This document shows positions 54,701 through 62,382 of a stretch of 64,000 nucleotides of DNA, one piece after another. The translations under genes were made by a program, and so were the position numbers. How positions within the stretch are numbered: position 1 is the stretch's first letter; every line of letters starts with the position of its first letter. Source of the stretch: Intestinibacillus sp. Marseille-P6563 (GTDB lineage Bacteria; Bacillota; Clostridia; Oscillospirales; Butyricicoccaceae); NCBI RefSeq assembly GCF_900604335.1, contig NZ_UWOD01000003.1:19440-83439 (forward strand), written 5' to 3'. The notes under the pieces are model-generated. The model searched no databases and was not told the origin of the DNA. It saw only the letters and a list, made by a program, of their open reading frames with translations.

Positions 54701-55918
54701 GCAGGTGAGGATGAAACGATTGGCACCAAGGATGACTGGTATCCCTCTGATCCGGATGGTGACAATAAGGATGAGCAGATCTTTGTCGGTAACGATACCA
54801 AGCCAGGTACCGAAGATGACTGGTATTTGGATGATGACGGCAACCAAGTATATCTTGGTGTGACCGTAACATTCAACGGTAATGGCGGTACTGTAAATGG
54901 GAAATCCAGCATTTCTATGGCACGGGATAGTATCACCTCACTGCCGACAGGATCTCGTGATAATTACACCTTTGACGGTTGGTATACCGCAGCAAACGGC
55001 GGCAATAAACTCTCTCTGAGCGATATTGCAGCACTGCAAGTTAACACGACGGTATACGCGCACTGGACTGAACGCTCTACTGGCGGTGGCGGCTCTACTG
55101 GCGGTGGCGGCTCTACTGGCGGTGGCGGCTCTACTGGCGGCGGCGGCTCTACTGGCGGCGGCGGCTCCATTGGCGGCGGCGGCTCCATTGGCGGCGGTGG
55201 CTCTACTGGCGGCGGCGGCTCCATTGGCGGCGGCGGCTCCATTGGCGGCGGTGGCTCCACTGGCGGCGGCGAAACCATGTTGACCGACGATCATATTGCA
55301 TATATCAGCGGTTACGAGGATGGCACAGTGCGGCCGCAGAATAACATTACCCGCGCAGAAGTTGCGATGATCTTCTATCGATTACTCAATGGTGATGTTC
55401 GTACCCGATATGAAACAAATGATGTAACTTATGTTGATGTTCAATCTGGTGCGTGGTATGCGACGGCTGTTGCAACTCTGTCCAATGCTGGTATCCTTTC
55501 GGGCTATGAGGATGGTACTTTCCATCCTGACAGCATCATTACTCGTGCTGAATTTGCCACGATTGCGGCAAAATTTGATACTACAAATACCACGGGTAGC
55601 AATAATTTTAAGGATATCACTGGACATTGGGCTGCACAGTATATTATGCGTGCAAATAGCCTGGGTTGGGTATCTGGTTATCCGGACGGCACTTTCCGGC
55701 CGGATGCAGCGATTACCCGTGCTGAAGCAATGACGCTGACGAACAGTGTGCTGCATCGTGACGCGCTGACGATGGATAGCCTCCTGGATGGTATGGTCGA
55801 ATGGCCTGATAATCCAGAATCGGCGTGGTATTACCTAGCCGTACAGGAGGCCACCAATAGCCACGATTGTATCGTGGAAAACGGTACAGAAAAGTGGACG
55901 GCATTGAGTGGGAGGTAA
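42851..55918 (+). CDS. giant SLH-anchored surface protein (4355 aa)
   Basis: A signal peptide (to about residue 39) is followed by a right-handed beta-helix region (about 40-465) and InlB-type repeats with GWY signatures (about 467-810). Then come twelve CnaB-like repeats plus one degenerate one, each opening W-x-D-x-x-N-x-D-x-x-RP (about 814-2326), and some 15-20 carboxypeptidase-regulatory-like domains (about 2334-3853, motif VSGTVTD...G.PV.GA.V). An Asp-rich repeat follows (GTEDDFYLAD.DKDGEDE, 3855-4003), then one InlB repeat, a (GGGGS)n linker (4076-4140) and three SLH domains (4142-4330). It should be exported and held on cell-wall polymers, with a long stalk and N-terminal ligand-binding head. 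AAAAAGGAGTGAGG precedes the ATG. Adhesion is inferred. Confidence 0.85.
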   Translation: MKIPWRWKETLKQNVARFLVACMIVTLIPTSVITMASAAQVVVKDEEELREAYETVSNGDIIRLSHDIQLSEPLQWDRDISITIDGSENLYKIMPSPDFPTAPYEQQFLINITKTDVHFYHIIINGDGRVGGINIYNDCSQEQNYHFDAMTVVNTNRGAGNGSGVSISSYSDSVPVTNGFTNVNSTHVAIDNGTIFTNNYLAPDDSSSFGAALYTRGNVLVNIDDATFSNNTACSGGAISQTYSYITMTSQTVFTGNRAGQRGGAIICNGPLVMDGTQISGNTSDQFGGAIFVAAHTGNHGQVVMKNGASITGNTANSAGGGMYISDEAEVYLDEASNGQPISVTNNRVPSAGGADNEKNNIFVAAVGAKLYVASAHTKGEIGVSTQNPYKSEDLVWSTTTEALNTTPNGSAKGLNGCLQRMGVATYQPYSIQTNFTEDQYALFVYDSEVYQLVKSTTGNDAIMLTYGEAAIVFDLNLPGQPAEVVEKVAAGVVIKVPTVQDQTVGNTKFTFLGWYTEPDGGQKVTTVTGPEAGIDVYYAHWQVESTGGGGGGGSIGTGSLRIVYFDQNTGSGGLTSAYILAGDFTITIYDDEGNSEEKTVTLPFAWPEDPARKGYDFKGWGDTPDATTPVNTNIIPDNGETLFAIWEAHTHTLTWDANGGQGGTTTTQKYDELIVPPAQEPTREGYTFGGWYIDQKCTVPMSGDMTVTGDQTFYASWLSEKVIVTYYDSREGTSVVGTQEYNYGDVLNPLGPITNTSGQTFVRWETEDGQEATGIGELNNAVLTYHKGNNGDDVSSADGYWVLDLYAVWAEETTDYIATIKWNDLQNNDGCRPQSVKLGLISSVNNRLVGEATVPDDGTDVQTYTFTDLPITTADTSVEKITYSVFLLGYTDADGTYREIKDTAASSGEIIGSTSSNYDDAVFTTYRYAINNYTTGATAAEYSGSIFLDHDLITTGDDIQFSIQWEDESDNDGKRPGAVTLVLYADEIKVKDNPLHNSDTGVVSASTSNCKVSDDGNVWTYTFEDFQKYNAGQAINYTVAVTNPDETTKFDLNDYSTTYLNSKNDAVGDANGAIISRAIELTDKTVTITWDDESNRDGIRPENVVVTLSAYQWNNKTYRWEEIMVDTADVTGADDEDTWSYTFEDVKKFNGGQEIIYKAAITSDLNAHIPVGANRYTAVANELDIVVSHDCNVKNVPVTIEWDDAQNTDNIRPSTIIVQLYADGVPLEGAAYAHLLSGNLTADTWEYTFENLPVNRAGEEGQEIVYTIAAEEAVEDSLYGTYISTANGEEEEIVRYTASYMSAAGETTDDLTESAYPYVKLTHGTDQGTVNLYASWHDDQNRDGKRPSSIQVDLYKQVGSEKTFIQTYTVTAGRDNSWTYTVKGLPLNEDGQKITYLVDVNEDFRQQLEKSGYTCSMEGNTVHLYYTPSVGYVTGHINWNDNGNNDNLRPDSVTATLYANGKSTGQTLELNADNDWTQTWKDVDSYYNNNGTTGTPVVYTIVVDVPDGYTVSYTPESTTTVDPQTINIDLAHGVDQQALEGAIYWNDSGNQDGKRPDSVNVQLYANGEKVVGKTADVTGEGDIWTVNFSGLDKYQDGELIDYTIRLNDDTGRTYEALTAGMNLYLSYNAAVADIEVSFRFDDRNNADGVRPDALYLNLTADGMPIDEADYKRTVNFDTDGMTWTFSDLPVYSTNGTKIAYNAEVELSADYGATDYTVKTSRDVELSETNSNNNQIIITLSRSSNTDTETGHIYWFDANNQRGNRPDSLTVVVRSDASTAVVGTYTINSKTGKVTDAKSNEVGSVTVSEWGSDGSSCWTYTIDGLTQNAVYDGVSSEIFYTATANTTGVTSWYTVSDGISLDIALTHKNYLDDVGSSTQDFSITLSWLDNNNAWNYRPNTTGVDITLLANGTEYDSIHLTQTAVASGNDNAWEYTFNDLPTYLNGNAVVWTAQINDIAKYTESTANHDDYATITMTQSIGFDFTVNWNDADDDDAARPDEVTVDIYGDGTKVGEIMLTGDGNTWTGSVTDLPVWRTVGTTIPVAYSFRWSDATGNTLIDNYYTATPTHDGAPVETDAFYWLSATAWGAIDGGLDDLTGQYQWETTLTRNQETRDVYADILWDDDGNRDGIRPESIEVQLLANGVPSGEPVTVSGGSTDSSWPIKWENQNVYDGGQPIVYTVEMVTVPDGYAAATDSTGLNITLTHAAETTSVTGTVNWDDASEAHYEYNSQGELIRSWYGIERVDVFMQLLINGEPYGEPIKIPASGYAQDGNAQATYASYTWDDLFVHENEGETNEYTISVYSPELDELLADGYTQTYDFETAYKPATTIHHTYYDVRGTVWYLYNVSDDFRLENVPVTAYLYDAESKTYTAVGSDVTDENGEYEIRNIPQGLITVRATYAYGDYTYAGSVGVQLNLCDQNDVDLIVNRDAQTDSDLYRYAASGRAYYQTDRTDESTRTAVPAGSVVLLYKITDTVENAQYVGMTTTDALGAYQFESLESGTYLVNVVFNYADGTYTYDNSDAQADGLTFRINGADVNWPDIVKQVNAQIDPGPDPDPGENPDPEPDLPEPCVVDGMVYFSDNGQHTTDPVEGVDVYIYTAANNALVGQAVTDADGHWSTEGIGAGDYIGVFSYAGSTSRVLHFTVTDDDFAIGTYTAATQYFDRQSNVSTATIRGVVLDDDGNQTSALVQILSESGDIVDVAYTDKDGFYSFTVQSGQTYRVKIVSVDRETEYLTAGDPDDEYTTLDYYTISGNFSIDGTAQSGATAVLYKINDEDTAGSPITATLTDSNGDYTMQVMDAGNYRVTMYKDGQVYANHMVSVGYQEYEPTVTGSDGSYSISGSEPDGYDSGILYDISTKVVKKVAEFGAGSTYSFEDLPAGTYMLELMRDGALIRYYIDAPDTVIDVNHYVTVSGSVTGSDGSPVLGAIVTLLNSEGEQVGEQTIITNGNYEYSGLPAGTYTVQIDKPVAGTELVNKTTDEPDSYGASYPGGMPDGSVWSWNMNAVTVSGTVTDQKGEPVKGATVVLKLDSDPDKAYGVMTNEHGQWSMGVMDGTYTASAMLEADADHIYHATNDVPVTVSGADVSGVDLTINRYTVSGSVVRDGDSEPIDGANVTITYPDGTEVWTGTSGEDGVFTAPLFPDDYKVSVSYKDQAAAADITVDADMNLTLRVGIPITISGIVRDTDGQPVSDGIVYYDGPTSGRVYTSEDGSYSISLTASQTGRYTLYATAAGNTSDTVTIDVLTDTTQDLILQADSTEPDPSKEHMITGVVVDNNGNRLANALVTVVYGDDKTKTIETSTSDNGSFRVNVPDGTFYLSAVYEAPNGYSYQTNGESTVHVNGSDVTDIVLAVSLSYEVRVSVVDTAGTPVEGATVTYSGASTGEVTTGSDGMAILQLAGGKYDFKATIGNRESGKETIEISKATDVKLTVGTTGIEYEPPMVESHDNTISGHVIDPKGNPVANANVTLLKWNVATEDWDSINTTMSDDNGYYEFRGLDDGKYRIDTSFTQSDTVSTTAGSYQITGYALDDGENPYIHATVNLYDTSGETLLQTVYTDEDGYYEFTDLEYADYVVEIIPEGDEGAYTTTETVTAQPGSSVITGTVTDVNGEPVEGANVVVSGEGGDWSMTTTENGEYRFEVPADGDYTVTITYPDSTVVTTDGSYQPDPDDPIAPILNADNFTISGYVHDTDGNAINDAMVILQNMDGDQIDETSTDSDGYYEFANVRPGQYVVIVISGENRQEYEVDTGNTSDPDEPTPPEPEDSITISGTVVTDHKKPLSNATITVRNLDTGAEITLTADANGRFDTGEMDLGRYEIIASYTHEYGTNISDPLHTTTSQDDAVLVIILNYVADVNGDGSDETVYAGKDDDFDTEDDFYQADTNGDGIKENIYAGKDKTPGTEDDFYLADSDKDGEDENVFVDGDRIPGTEDDFYLADPDKDGEDEKITAGEDETIGTKDDWYPSDPDGDNKDEQIFVGNDTKPGTEDDWYLDDDGNQVYLGVTVTFNGNGGTVNGKSSISMARDSITSLPTGSRDNYTFDGWYTAANGGNKLSLSDIAALQVNTTVYAHWTERSTGGGGSTGGGGSTGGGGSTGGGGSTGGGGSIGGGGSIGGGGSTGGGGSIGGGGSIGGGGSTGGGETMLTDDHIAYISGYEDGTVRPQNNITRAEVAMIFYRLLNGDVRTRYETNDVTYVDVQSGAWYATAVATLSNAGILSGYEDGTFHPDSIITRAEFATIAAKFDTTNTTGSNNFKDITGHWAAQYIMRANSLGWVSGYPDGTFRPDAAITRAEAMTLTNSVLHRDALTMDSLLDGMVEWPDNPESAWYYLAVQEATNSHDCIVENGTEKWTALSGR
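55078..55270 (+). repeat. (GGGGS)n-coding tandem repeat
   Basis: Thirteen 15-bp units coding GGGGS with T or I before each block, separating stalk from SLH domains. Expected to vary in length by slippage. Confidence 0.85.
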
Positions 55919-55920
55919 CA

Positions 55921-56163
55921 TTGGAGCAATCTCTGCTGGAAGTTTTATCAATGATCGCGGGGTGTGAATACCTATCCGATTTACATTGGATGACCGACGA
56001 GCAAAAGCATCGGCTGCATACTGTGTTGGCTGACTTCCGCACCGATCGTGCATCCGATAGGGAATGGCAAGATGCCCTAATATACATTGTTGGAGTGTCG
56101 CCTAAATGCTCTGCTACTGCGGAGAGCGCAAAAACAATGTTATTGAAATTTTTAAAGGACTGA
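55921..56163 (+). CDS. small helical protein between surface genes
   Basis: TTG 55921 is preferred: GGGAGG lies about 8 bases upstream, whereas an earlier ATG (55867) lies inside the surface gene without a site. The 80-residue product is helical (SLLEVLSMIAGCEYLSDLHW) without signal or known domain. It stands in one transcription unit with the giant gene. Confidence 0.5.
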   Translation: MEQSLLEVLSMIAGCEYLSDLHWMTDEQKHRLHTVLADFRTDRASDREWQDALIYIVGVSPKCSATAESAKTMLLKFLKD

Positions 56164-56181
56164 AAGGAGGAAGATACGGAG

Positions 56182-56220
56182 TTGGGGATTTAGAATCTCA
56201 AGATGGCTCTAAATCCCCAA
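56182..56220 (+). promoter_or_regulatory. 13-bp perfect hairpin before the second surface gene
   Basis: TTGGGGATTTAGA (56182-56194) and TCTAAATCCCCAA (56208-56220). No T-run follows, so it is more likely an mRNA processing, stability or regulatory element than a terminator. Confidence 0.5.
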
Positions 56221-56271
56221 AGCTCCTACATTAAGACACAATCTTAAATGAAAAATTTAGGAGGGAGCAAA

Positions 56272-59200
56272 GTGAAAAGGCTCAAGCGAATCGTATCACT
56301 GATTTTAGCGGCAACAATGCTATGCACATTGACACCAGGAGCTTTTGCTGCATACGATGCTGACGATAACACAGCAGCTGTCAGCAGTGCCAACAGTGAT
56401 GATGAAGGTGTTATCAACAGTAATGAACCAAGTGACAGTGGAGGAGAAGTCGGCGATGTACCGGATGAAGGAAGTGCCGGATTACCCGACACCGATGTAT
56501 CAGGAAGTGCTGACGATGTCGACGGTGTCGATGGTGCCGATGGTGCCGATGGCGCCGACAATGCCGAACCATCCGCACCTTCGGTAAATGGCAACAGCAA
56601 CGAATTATCGGATGAAGGGGACGAAATTGGCGGCGGAGAAAATGAACCTGTTACAGTTTTCTCAGATGAAATCGTATATTATGTTGCCAATTCTACCACT
56701 GGCGGCAGCGATTTAAGTGGTGATGGATCGGAAGAAAAACCTTTTCTGACCATTAGCCATGCCGTAGAACAGGCGCAAGCAAATTCTGCGACGCAATTAC
56801 AAATTATTTTGTTATCGGACATTTCATCCACGCTGGAATTGGTATTCGATGATCCCGATTTGCCGATTACCATTTCTTCTACGGGTGGAACACATACCAT
56901 CCAATTTACTGGTACGCGCCCGATCGGTACTGAAAGCGGATTTATCCGAGCAACAGATGGCGCGCAGCTGAACTTTGATGAAGTAACGCTGGCGGGGTCT
57001 ACCGGCGCATATGATGGCCGTGTCATTTATGTGGCAAATGGTGCAGAGGTCACACTGACCAATACGACTGTTACGGATGGTCTGGTAAACAGTGTTCTGA
57101 CCAATATGGGCGGTGCAGGCGCACTTGTAGATGACCGTGGCGTGCTCAATATTGGTTCTGGTACGGTGTTTGATGGCAATGAAACGGTAGCTGGCGGTGG
57201 TGCGGTCTTTGTTGCCGATGGCGGTACGGTGGCAGTCAGCGATGACGCCCAGATCAGCAACAATGCCGCCCGGCTGGGTGGTGGCATTTATGCAGATACC
57301 CAAACCAATGGGTATGGCGGTTTGTCTATTTCGGATAATGTGTCCATTACCAATAATGACGCATCCGAAAACGGATCTGGCATGTACATCTGTGCTGATG
57401 CAAATGCGTCTGTAACGGGTGATGTGCAAATTGCGGAAAATAAAAAGGGACAAGCTGCAAATAACGTCTATCTCCCCGATGATGCTACATTGGATATCGC
57501 AGGAGCAACCACTGGTGCGAATATTGGTATCTCCGCTGAGCCAGAACATGCTTATCGTCTGGTGTCGTTGCCGGATTCCTATACGATTCAGCCAACTACT
57601 ACCGGCGACGAGCAGGGATGGTCTGATGACTGCGGTACATGGGATATCCGCTATATGGATTATCAGGGACAGCCTGGTCTTTATCTTTACTACAAAACGC
57701 TGGACGCATCCTTTGAGGATGTAAATACGTTGACCAGCATTACCGGTAAGGATATCAACGGTGAAACCGTAGATTTTTTGCAGGATGCTGACAGCTTGCC
57801 GAGTGTATCCATCTCTGACAGCGTGCTGACTGCGGCTGACACCGTGGCAAAGAATACCCCCGAGGATGATGACCTGAGCTTCACTTTCGCGGTTAATCCA
57901 GATGAATATCGTATCCCGACTGAGGATGTAATTTCGGTTACATCCGGCGGGCAGCCAGTCGATTTTACCTATTCGCCTGATTTTGAAGCTGGCAGTGCAA
58001 CCATTACGGTTGATGATGCCATTATCGATACATTGACGGAGACAATTCAGTTCAAAATTACCGCTGAAAAGTATTACGATTTAACGTTGCGCATGGAGGG
58101 GCCGCTGTACGCAATGCAGTCCAGCATTACGCAGCTCTCCCAGTCTGCGCTCGTCATCAGCGAGCAGAGCAAGACGGGTACAACCGCTCATTATAAAATC
58201 ACATTAGGTGGCCAGCCCATGGAGGGTGTCACGATCGAGCTGTACGAGGAGGACACGAACCTACTGGGTGGCACACAGATTACCGGAGAAGACGGTACTG
58301 CTGATTTTATCGGTTTGTTACCGGCAAAATCCTATTATCCGATTTTGAAATATGAGCATACATACCGTGTAATCTCGCGCGATCTGGTATCGATCGACCT
58401 GTCAACACTGGAAGGGCAAAACCTTGCCGCGACATATACCGCAGATGAGGGCGCTCAGACCGGTACAATTCAGTATGATTCATCGTCCGGCAAGGCATCC
58501 GTAACCAAGATTACCGCAGATGCGACCGTGACATTTTCGGTCGAACAGGCAGCCGACACGATCACCTTTGTCGGAAATGAAGGCCAGGCCACTACTGCGC
58601 CGGCCACGCTTTCCATGGGAAGTAAAAAAATGCCTGCGGGTTCAAGTACATATGGTGTACTGGCCACTGCCGATCTGACTGGTTACACATTTGCCGGATG
58701 GTATGATGCTGCCGATGGTGGTAATCTGATTGAATCCGATACTCCGTATAAAACTGGACTGTCGCCGCGTGTACTGTATGCGCACTGGACTGCCAACACG
58801 GATACTGCGTATCAGATTCAGCATTGGGTAGAGTACGCTGAGGGCGGCGCAAATGCTGGTTATGAGGAGGATATCACTCAGACTAAGCAGGATAACGGTG
58901 TCACCTACTATCTGTATGATACGACGGATTATGAAGATGGAGTATCCGATCAGATTAAGGATATTTCTACGCTGGACCTCGAATCCATGAGCGATGAAAC
59001 TCTGACTTGGTGGACGCGCGATGGATTTACCGCTCGTTTCCAGCAGGATTGCAAGGTACTGGCAGACGGTACTGCGGCATTCAGCGTCTACTACGACCGC
59101 AATAGTTATGAGATCACCTTTGACAGCTCCGGTGCTGGCTCTGTACAATCTCAGGATAAGTTTGATCCGCAGGACGTGAAATTCGGTGCATTGGTAGGTA

Positions 59201-62200
59201 ACTTGCCGACTCCGACGCTTTCCGGCTACCGATTTGGCGGCTGGTATGAAGGCGATGTACTGTATACTGCGACTTCTGTCTACACCAAAACCGACAACAC
59301 TGCGCTGACTGCGCGCTGGAACTCGGCAGACGATGCAAATTGGGCGATTAAAGTTGCAGTGCAAGATCTCGCTCAGAATGAGGACGGCGAATACTATGGT
59401 GCCGATACCTATACCGAGTATAAAACAGTCTATAAAGCCAATGATGGCAGCCTGCTCACGGGTACGGTTGATACTGAGGTAACTTTTAATATTTCCGATA
59501 TCAATGAGCTGACTTTTGAGGGATTTAAGCCTGTTGGCTATGCGGATAGCTACGATCAGAATGCCTCCGGCATGACCGAAAGTGCGGATAAGGCCGTGGT
59601 TTATGTTGATCCGACTGACGTGTCTACCGAATTGAACGGTAAGTACAATGAAGCATTCGACGGCGGCATTGTTTGGATTTACTATGACCGGAAAACCGCG
59701 CATGTAACGCCCGATCCCGATCAGCCGGGTGGTGATACAGATGGTGGCGATATTATTTACGGCGGTGATTTTACTGGCCAGTTGCCGCCTGAACCGACTC
59801 GCCCAGGCTACGATTTTGACGGCTGGGAAGACCCGGACGGCAATCCGGTTGATGAAAACACCCCTGCCGATGATTATGTCGAAAATGACGGGACCATCGT
59901 TGTCACTCCCACTTGGGAGCCGCGCGATTATCGCCTGACCTATGTTCCGGGTGATAAAGCTACATTTGTGGCATCTGATGGCGGCAGCGGCACTTCCAAT
60001 CCAGATGTGCCGGGCGGCTACAAGGATAGCCATGATGTAACCTACGATCAGGCAATGGGTCAGATGCCGTCTGCATCGAAACCTGGTTATGAAATGGATG
60101 GTTGGTTCCTGGAGGATGATACGCAGATTACATCGGATACAGTGGTCACAATCGATAATGTCATCATCAAGAATGATGCGAATACCTATGAGGAAACCCG
60201 TCCGTTGTATGCGCATTATACACCTCATCAGTACACGCTCGTACTACAACCAGGTAAGAGCAGTGTAACCGGCAATCCTGGTTCTGTTTCGCCCGACCGT
60301 GTGACCGTTACCTACGATCAGGCTGTTTCGGGCCTGCCTGAGCCTACGCTGACTGGCTATACCTTCGTGGGCTGGGTATTGGACCTGTCGGATCCGGCAG
60401 GTACACGCATTGAAAACGGCGATATTTGGGATACCGTCTATACCAACGGTGCAGAAATCCCCGTATACGCAACCTGGGTGCCCAACACCTATGAGTACAC
60501 GTTTGATCTCAACGATGATATCGGCTCGACCAAGGGGTCGCTGATTGATACGACGATCGATCACGTGGATGAAACGTTTGATTCGGTCTATGACGGTATT
60601 TTCGCTGTGGAAGCGGTTCGACCGGGTTACGACTTTAACGGTTGGTCGCTGACGGAGGATGGCGATGTGCTGACCGCAGATGATCTGGTTGCTTTGGCAC
60701 AGGATACAACGGTGTACGCCATTTGGACGCCGAAGGAGTACAATGTCACCTTTGTCATGAAGGGGGCATCCATGCCGGAAACCTTTGACACAGAAAATGC
60801 GGTGCGTGATGAGGAAGCCGATACATGGACCATTAAGGTGAAATTCGATACTACCTATGGCACACTGCCGGTGCCGGTCAAGGCCGACAGTGAATACCAT
60901 GGTTGGTTGGCAAATGCACCTCATTGGGATGCAATCCACAACGAGATTATCCTTGATCTGCCGTCGTACACGGATTATCAGGACGAAAACGGCATTATCC
61001 TCACTGCTGTTATGGAACCGTGGATCACCTTTGATCCAGACGGTAATACGTTCGATGATGGCACGACTGATCCCAAAAAGGAATTGCAATCGGATATCGA
61101 CGAACTGCCGAATGTAAACAAGCCTGATTATACATTTGACGGTTGGACAACCGAAGATGATCCGGATACTGTCCTCGATCTTGATGATGTGAAAAATCTC
61201 GATCAGCCGACTGTCCTCAAACCCAAATTTTCGGCCAATATTACCTTTGTTGGCAACGGTGGCACTGTAAATGGACAGAGTCAGCAGGTGATTGCTCTGA
61301 GCAAGCTCAGTACGCTGCCGTCTGCATCCCGGTCTGGTTATAGCATGGACGGCTGGTATACCGCAGCCAGCGGCGGCACACAAGTGACACTTTCCAGCTT
61401 GCAGGCGGCCGGTACTCCTGCTACGGTTTATGCGCACTGGACTGAACGCTCCTCTGGCGGCGGTGGTGGCTCCATCGGCGGCGGCGGTGGTGGCGGCGGT
61501 GGTACGCCGTCCTATACAATCACCGTTACAGAGGGCGAAGGCGCGAATGCTACCCCCGATGGTAAGGTATCTGTATCTGGTGGCAGTGATAAAACTATCG
61601 AGATTTCTGTGGACGATGGATATGTTGTAACAGATGTCCTGGTTGACGGCCAAAGCGTAGGTGTGGTCGAAAAATACACCTTCGAGAATATCCGCGACGA
61701 TCATACGTTAGAAATCAAGACCGAAAGATTGCTCACCGGCGATCATATCGCCTACATCAACGGTTATCCGGATGGAACCTTCCGGCCGGATGCAGCGATT
61801 ACCCGCGCTGAAACTGCAAAGATTTTCTACAATCTGTTGAGTGACAGTGCTCGTGCTGAGTATGAATCTACCATTCCGACGTATAGTGATGTTCAGGCGG
61901 ATGCTTGGCATACGACAGCAATTTCGACTTTGAGCAAGATGGGTATTTTGGCTGGCTACGAGGATGGAACCTTCCGGCCGGACGCAGCGATTACTCGCGC
62001 TGAATATGCTGCAATCGCTGCACGATTCGATAAGCTCAGTACGGGTACGAAAACATTCTCGGATGTTCCGACGACCCATTGGGCATACGATGAAATTTCG
62101 TCGGCGGCCGAAAAGGGCTGGATTGCAGGATACCCGGATGGCACTTTCCAGCCGGAAAATCAAATCACACGCGCCGAAGCTGTCACGCTGACGAATGCGG

Positions 62201-62373
62201 TGCTTGATCGTGTATGTGACGATACATTTGTTGCTGAGCACTTGGCCGAGCTAATCACATTCTCCGATTCCAATTTGAAAAACCACTGGGCTTATTCCGA
62301 AATCATGGAGGCAGCCAATGCGCATGATTATGAAAATAGCGCAGGAACTGAAATTTGGACTGCTTTGCAGTAA
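56272..62373 (+). CDS. second SLH-anchored surface protein (2033 aa)
   Basis: I choose GTG 56272, spaced behind AGGAGGG; an ATG at 56248 has no site. After the signal peptide (VKRLKRIVSLILAATMLCTL) comes an acidic Asp/Gly linker, a beta-helix region (about 130-420), a middle part of unknown fold, and about nine InlB/Listeria-Bacteroides repeats (about 763-1727, GYxFxGWY). A Gly-rich linker, a small beta domain and three SLH domains (about 1821-2033) follow. It shares the SLH and InlB modules with the giant protein but lacks CnaB repeats. Probably a second adhesin or S-layer-associated protein in the same operon. Confidence 0.85.
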   Translation: MKRLKRIVSLILAATMLCTLTPGAFAAYDADDNTAAVSSANSDDEGVINSNEPSDSGGEVGDVPDEGSAGLPDTDVSGSADDVDGVDGADGADGADNAEPSAPSVNGNSNELSDEGDEIGGGENEPVTVFSDEIVYYVANSTTGGSDLSGDGSEEKPFLTISHAVEQAQANSATQLQIILLSDISSTLELVFDDPDLPITISSTGGTHTIQFTGTRPIGTESGFIRATDGAQLNFDEVTLAGSTGAYDGRVIYVANGAEVTLTNTTVTDGLVNSVLTNMGGAGALVDDRGVLNIGSGTVFDGNETVAGGGAVFVADGGTVAVSDDAQISNNAARLGGGIYADTQTNGYGGLSISDNVSITNNDASENGSGMYICADANASVTGDVQIAENKKGQAANNVYLPDDATLDIAGATTGANIGISAEPEHAYRLVSLPDSYTIQPTTTGDEQGWSDDCGTWDIRYMDYQGQPGLYLYYKTLDASFEDVNTLTSITGKDINGETVDFLQDADSLPSVSISDSVLTAADTVAKNTPEDDDLSFTFAVNPDEYRIPTEDVISVTSGGQPVDFTYSPDFEAGSATITVDDAIIDTLTETIQFKITAEKYYDLTLRMEGPLYAMQSSITQLSQSALVISEQSKTGTTAHYKITLGGQPMEGVTIELYEEDTNLLGGTQITGEDGTADFIGLLPAKSYYPILKYEHTYRVISRDLVSIDLSTLEGQNLAATYTADEGAQTGTIQYDSSSGKASVTKITADATVTFSVEQAADTITFVGNEGQATTAPATLSMGSKKMPAGSSTYGVLATADLTGYTFAGWYDAADGGNLIESDTPYKTGLSPRVLYAHWTANTDTAYQIQHWVEYAEGGANAGYEEDITQTKQDNGVTYYLYDTTDYEDGVSDQIKDISTLDLESMSDETLTWWTRDGFTARFQQDCKVLADGTAAFSVYYDRNSYEITFDSSGAGSVQSQDKFDPQDVKFGALVGNLPTPTLSGYRFGGWYEGDVLYTATSVYTKTDNTALTARWNSADDANWAIKVAVQDLAQNEDGEYYGADTYTEYKTVYKANDGSLLTGTVDTEVTFNISDINELTFEGFKPVGYADSYDQNASGMTESADKAVVYVDPTDVSTELNGKYNEAFDGGIVWIYYDRKTAHVTPDPDQPGGDTDGGDIIYGGDFTGQLPPEPTRPGYDFDGWEDPDGNPVDENTPADDYVENDGTIVVTPTWEPRDYRLTYVPGDKATFVASDGGSGTSNPDVPGGYKDSHDVTYDQAMGQMPSASKPGYEMDGWFLEDDTQITSDTVVTIDNVIIKNDANTYEETRPLYAHYTPHQYTLVLQPGKSSVTGNPGSVSPDRVTVTYDQAVSGLPEPTLTGYTFVGWVLDLSDPAGTRIENGDIWDTVYTNGAEIPVYATWVPNTYEYTFDLNDDIGSTKGSLIDTTIDHVDETFDSVYDGIFAVEAVRPGYDFNGWSLTEDGDVLTADDLVALAQDTTVYAIWTPKEYNVTFVMKGASMPETFDTENAVRDEEADTWTIKVKFDTTYGTLPVPVKADSEYHGWLANAPHWDAIHNEIILDLPSYTDYQDENGIILTAVMEPWITFDPDGNTFDDGTTDPKKELQSDIDELPNVNKPDYTFDGWTTEDDPDTVLDLDDVKNLDQPTVLKPKFSANITFVGNGGTVNGQSQQVIALSKLSTLPSASRSGYSMDGWYTAASGGTQVTLSSLQAAGTPATVYAHWTERSSGGGGGSIGGGGGGGGGTPSYTITVTEGEGANATPDGKVSVSGGSDKTIEISVDDGYVVTDVLVDGQSVGVVEKYTFENIRDDHTLEIKTERLLTGDHIAYINGYPDGTFRPDAAITRAETAKIFYNLLSDSARAEYESTIPTYSDVQADAWHTTAISTLSKMGILAGYEDGTFRPDAAITRAEYAAIAARFDKLSTGTKTFSDVPTTHWAYDEISSAAEKGWIAGYPDGTFQPENQITRAEAVTLTNAVLDRVCDDTFVAEHLAELITFSDSNLKNHWAYSEIMEAANAHDYENSAGTEIWTALQ

Positions 62374-62382
62374 GGAGTAGAT

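Noticed and set aside
54964..55278. Proline-rich minus-strand frame with PPPPVE repeats
   Set aside because: Antisense reading of the (GGGGS)n linker.
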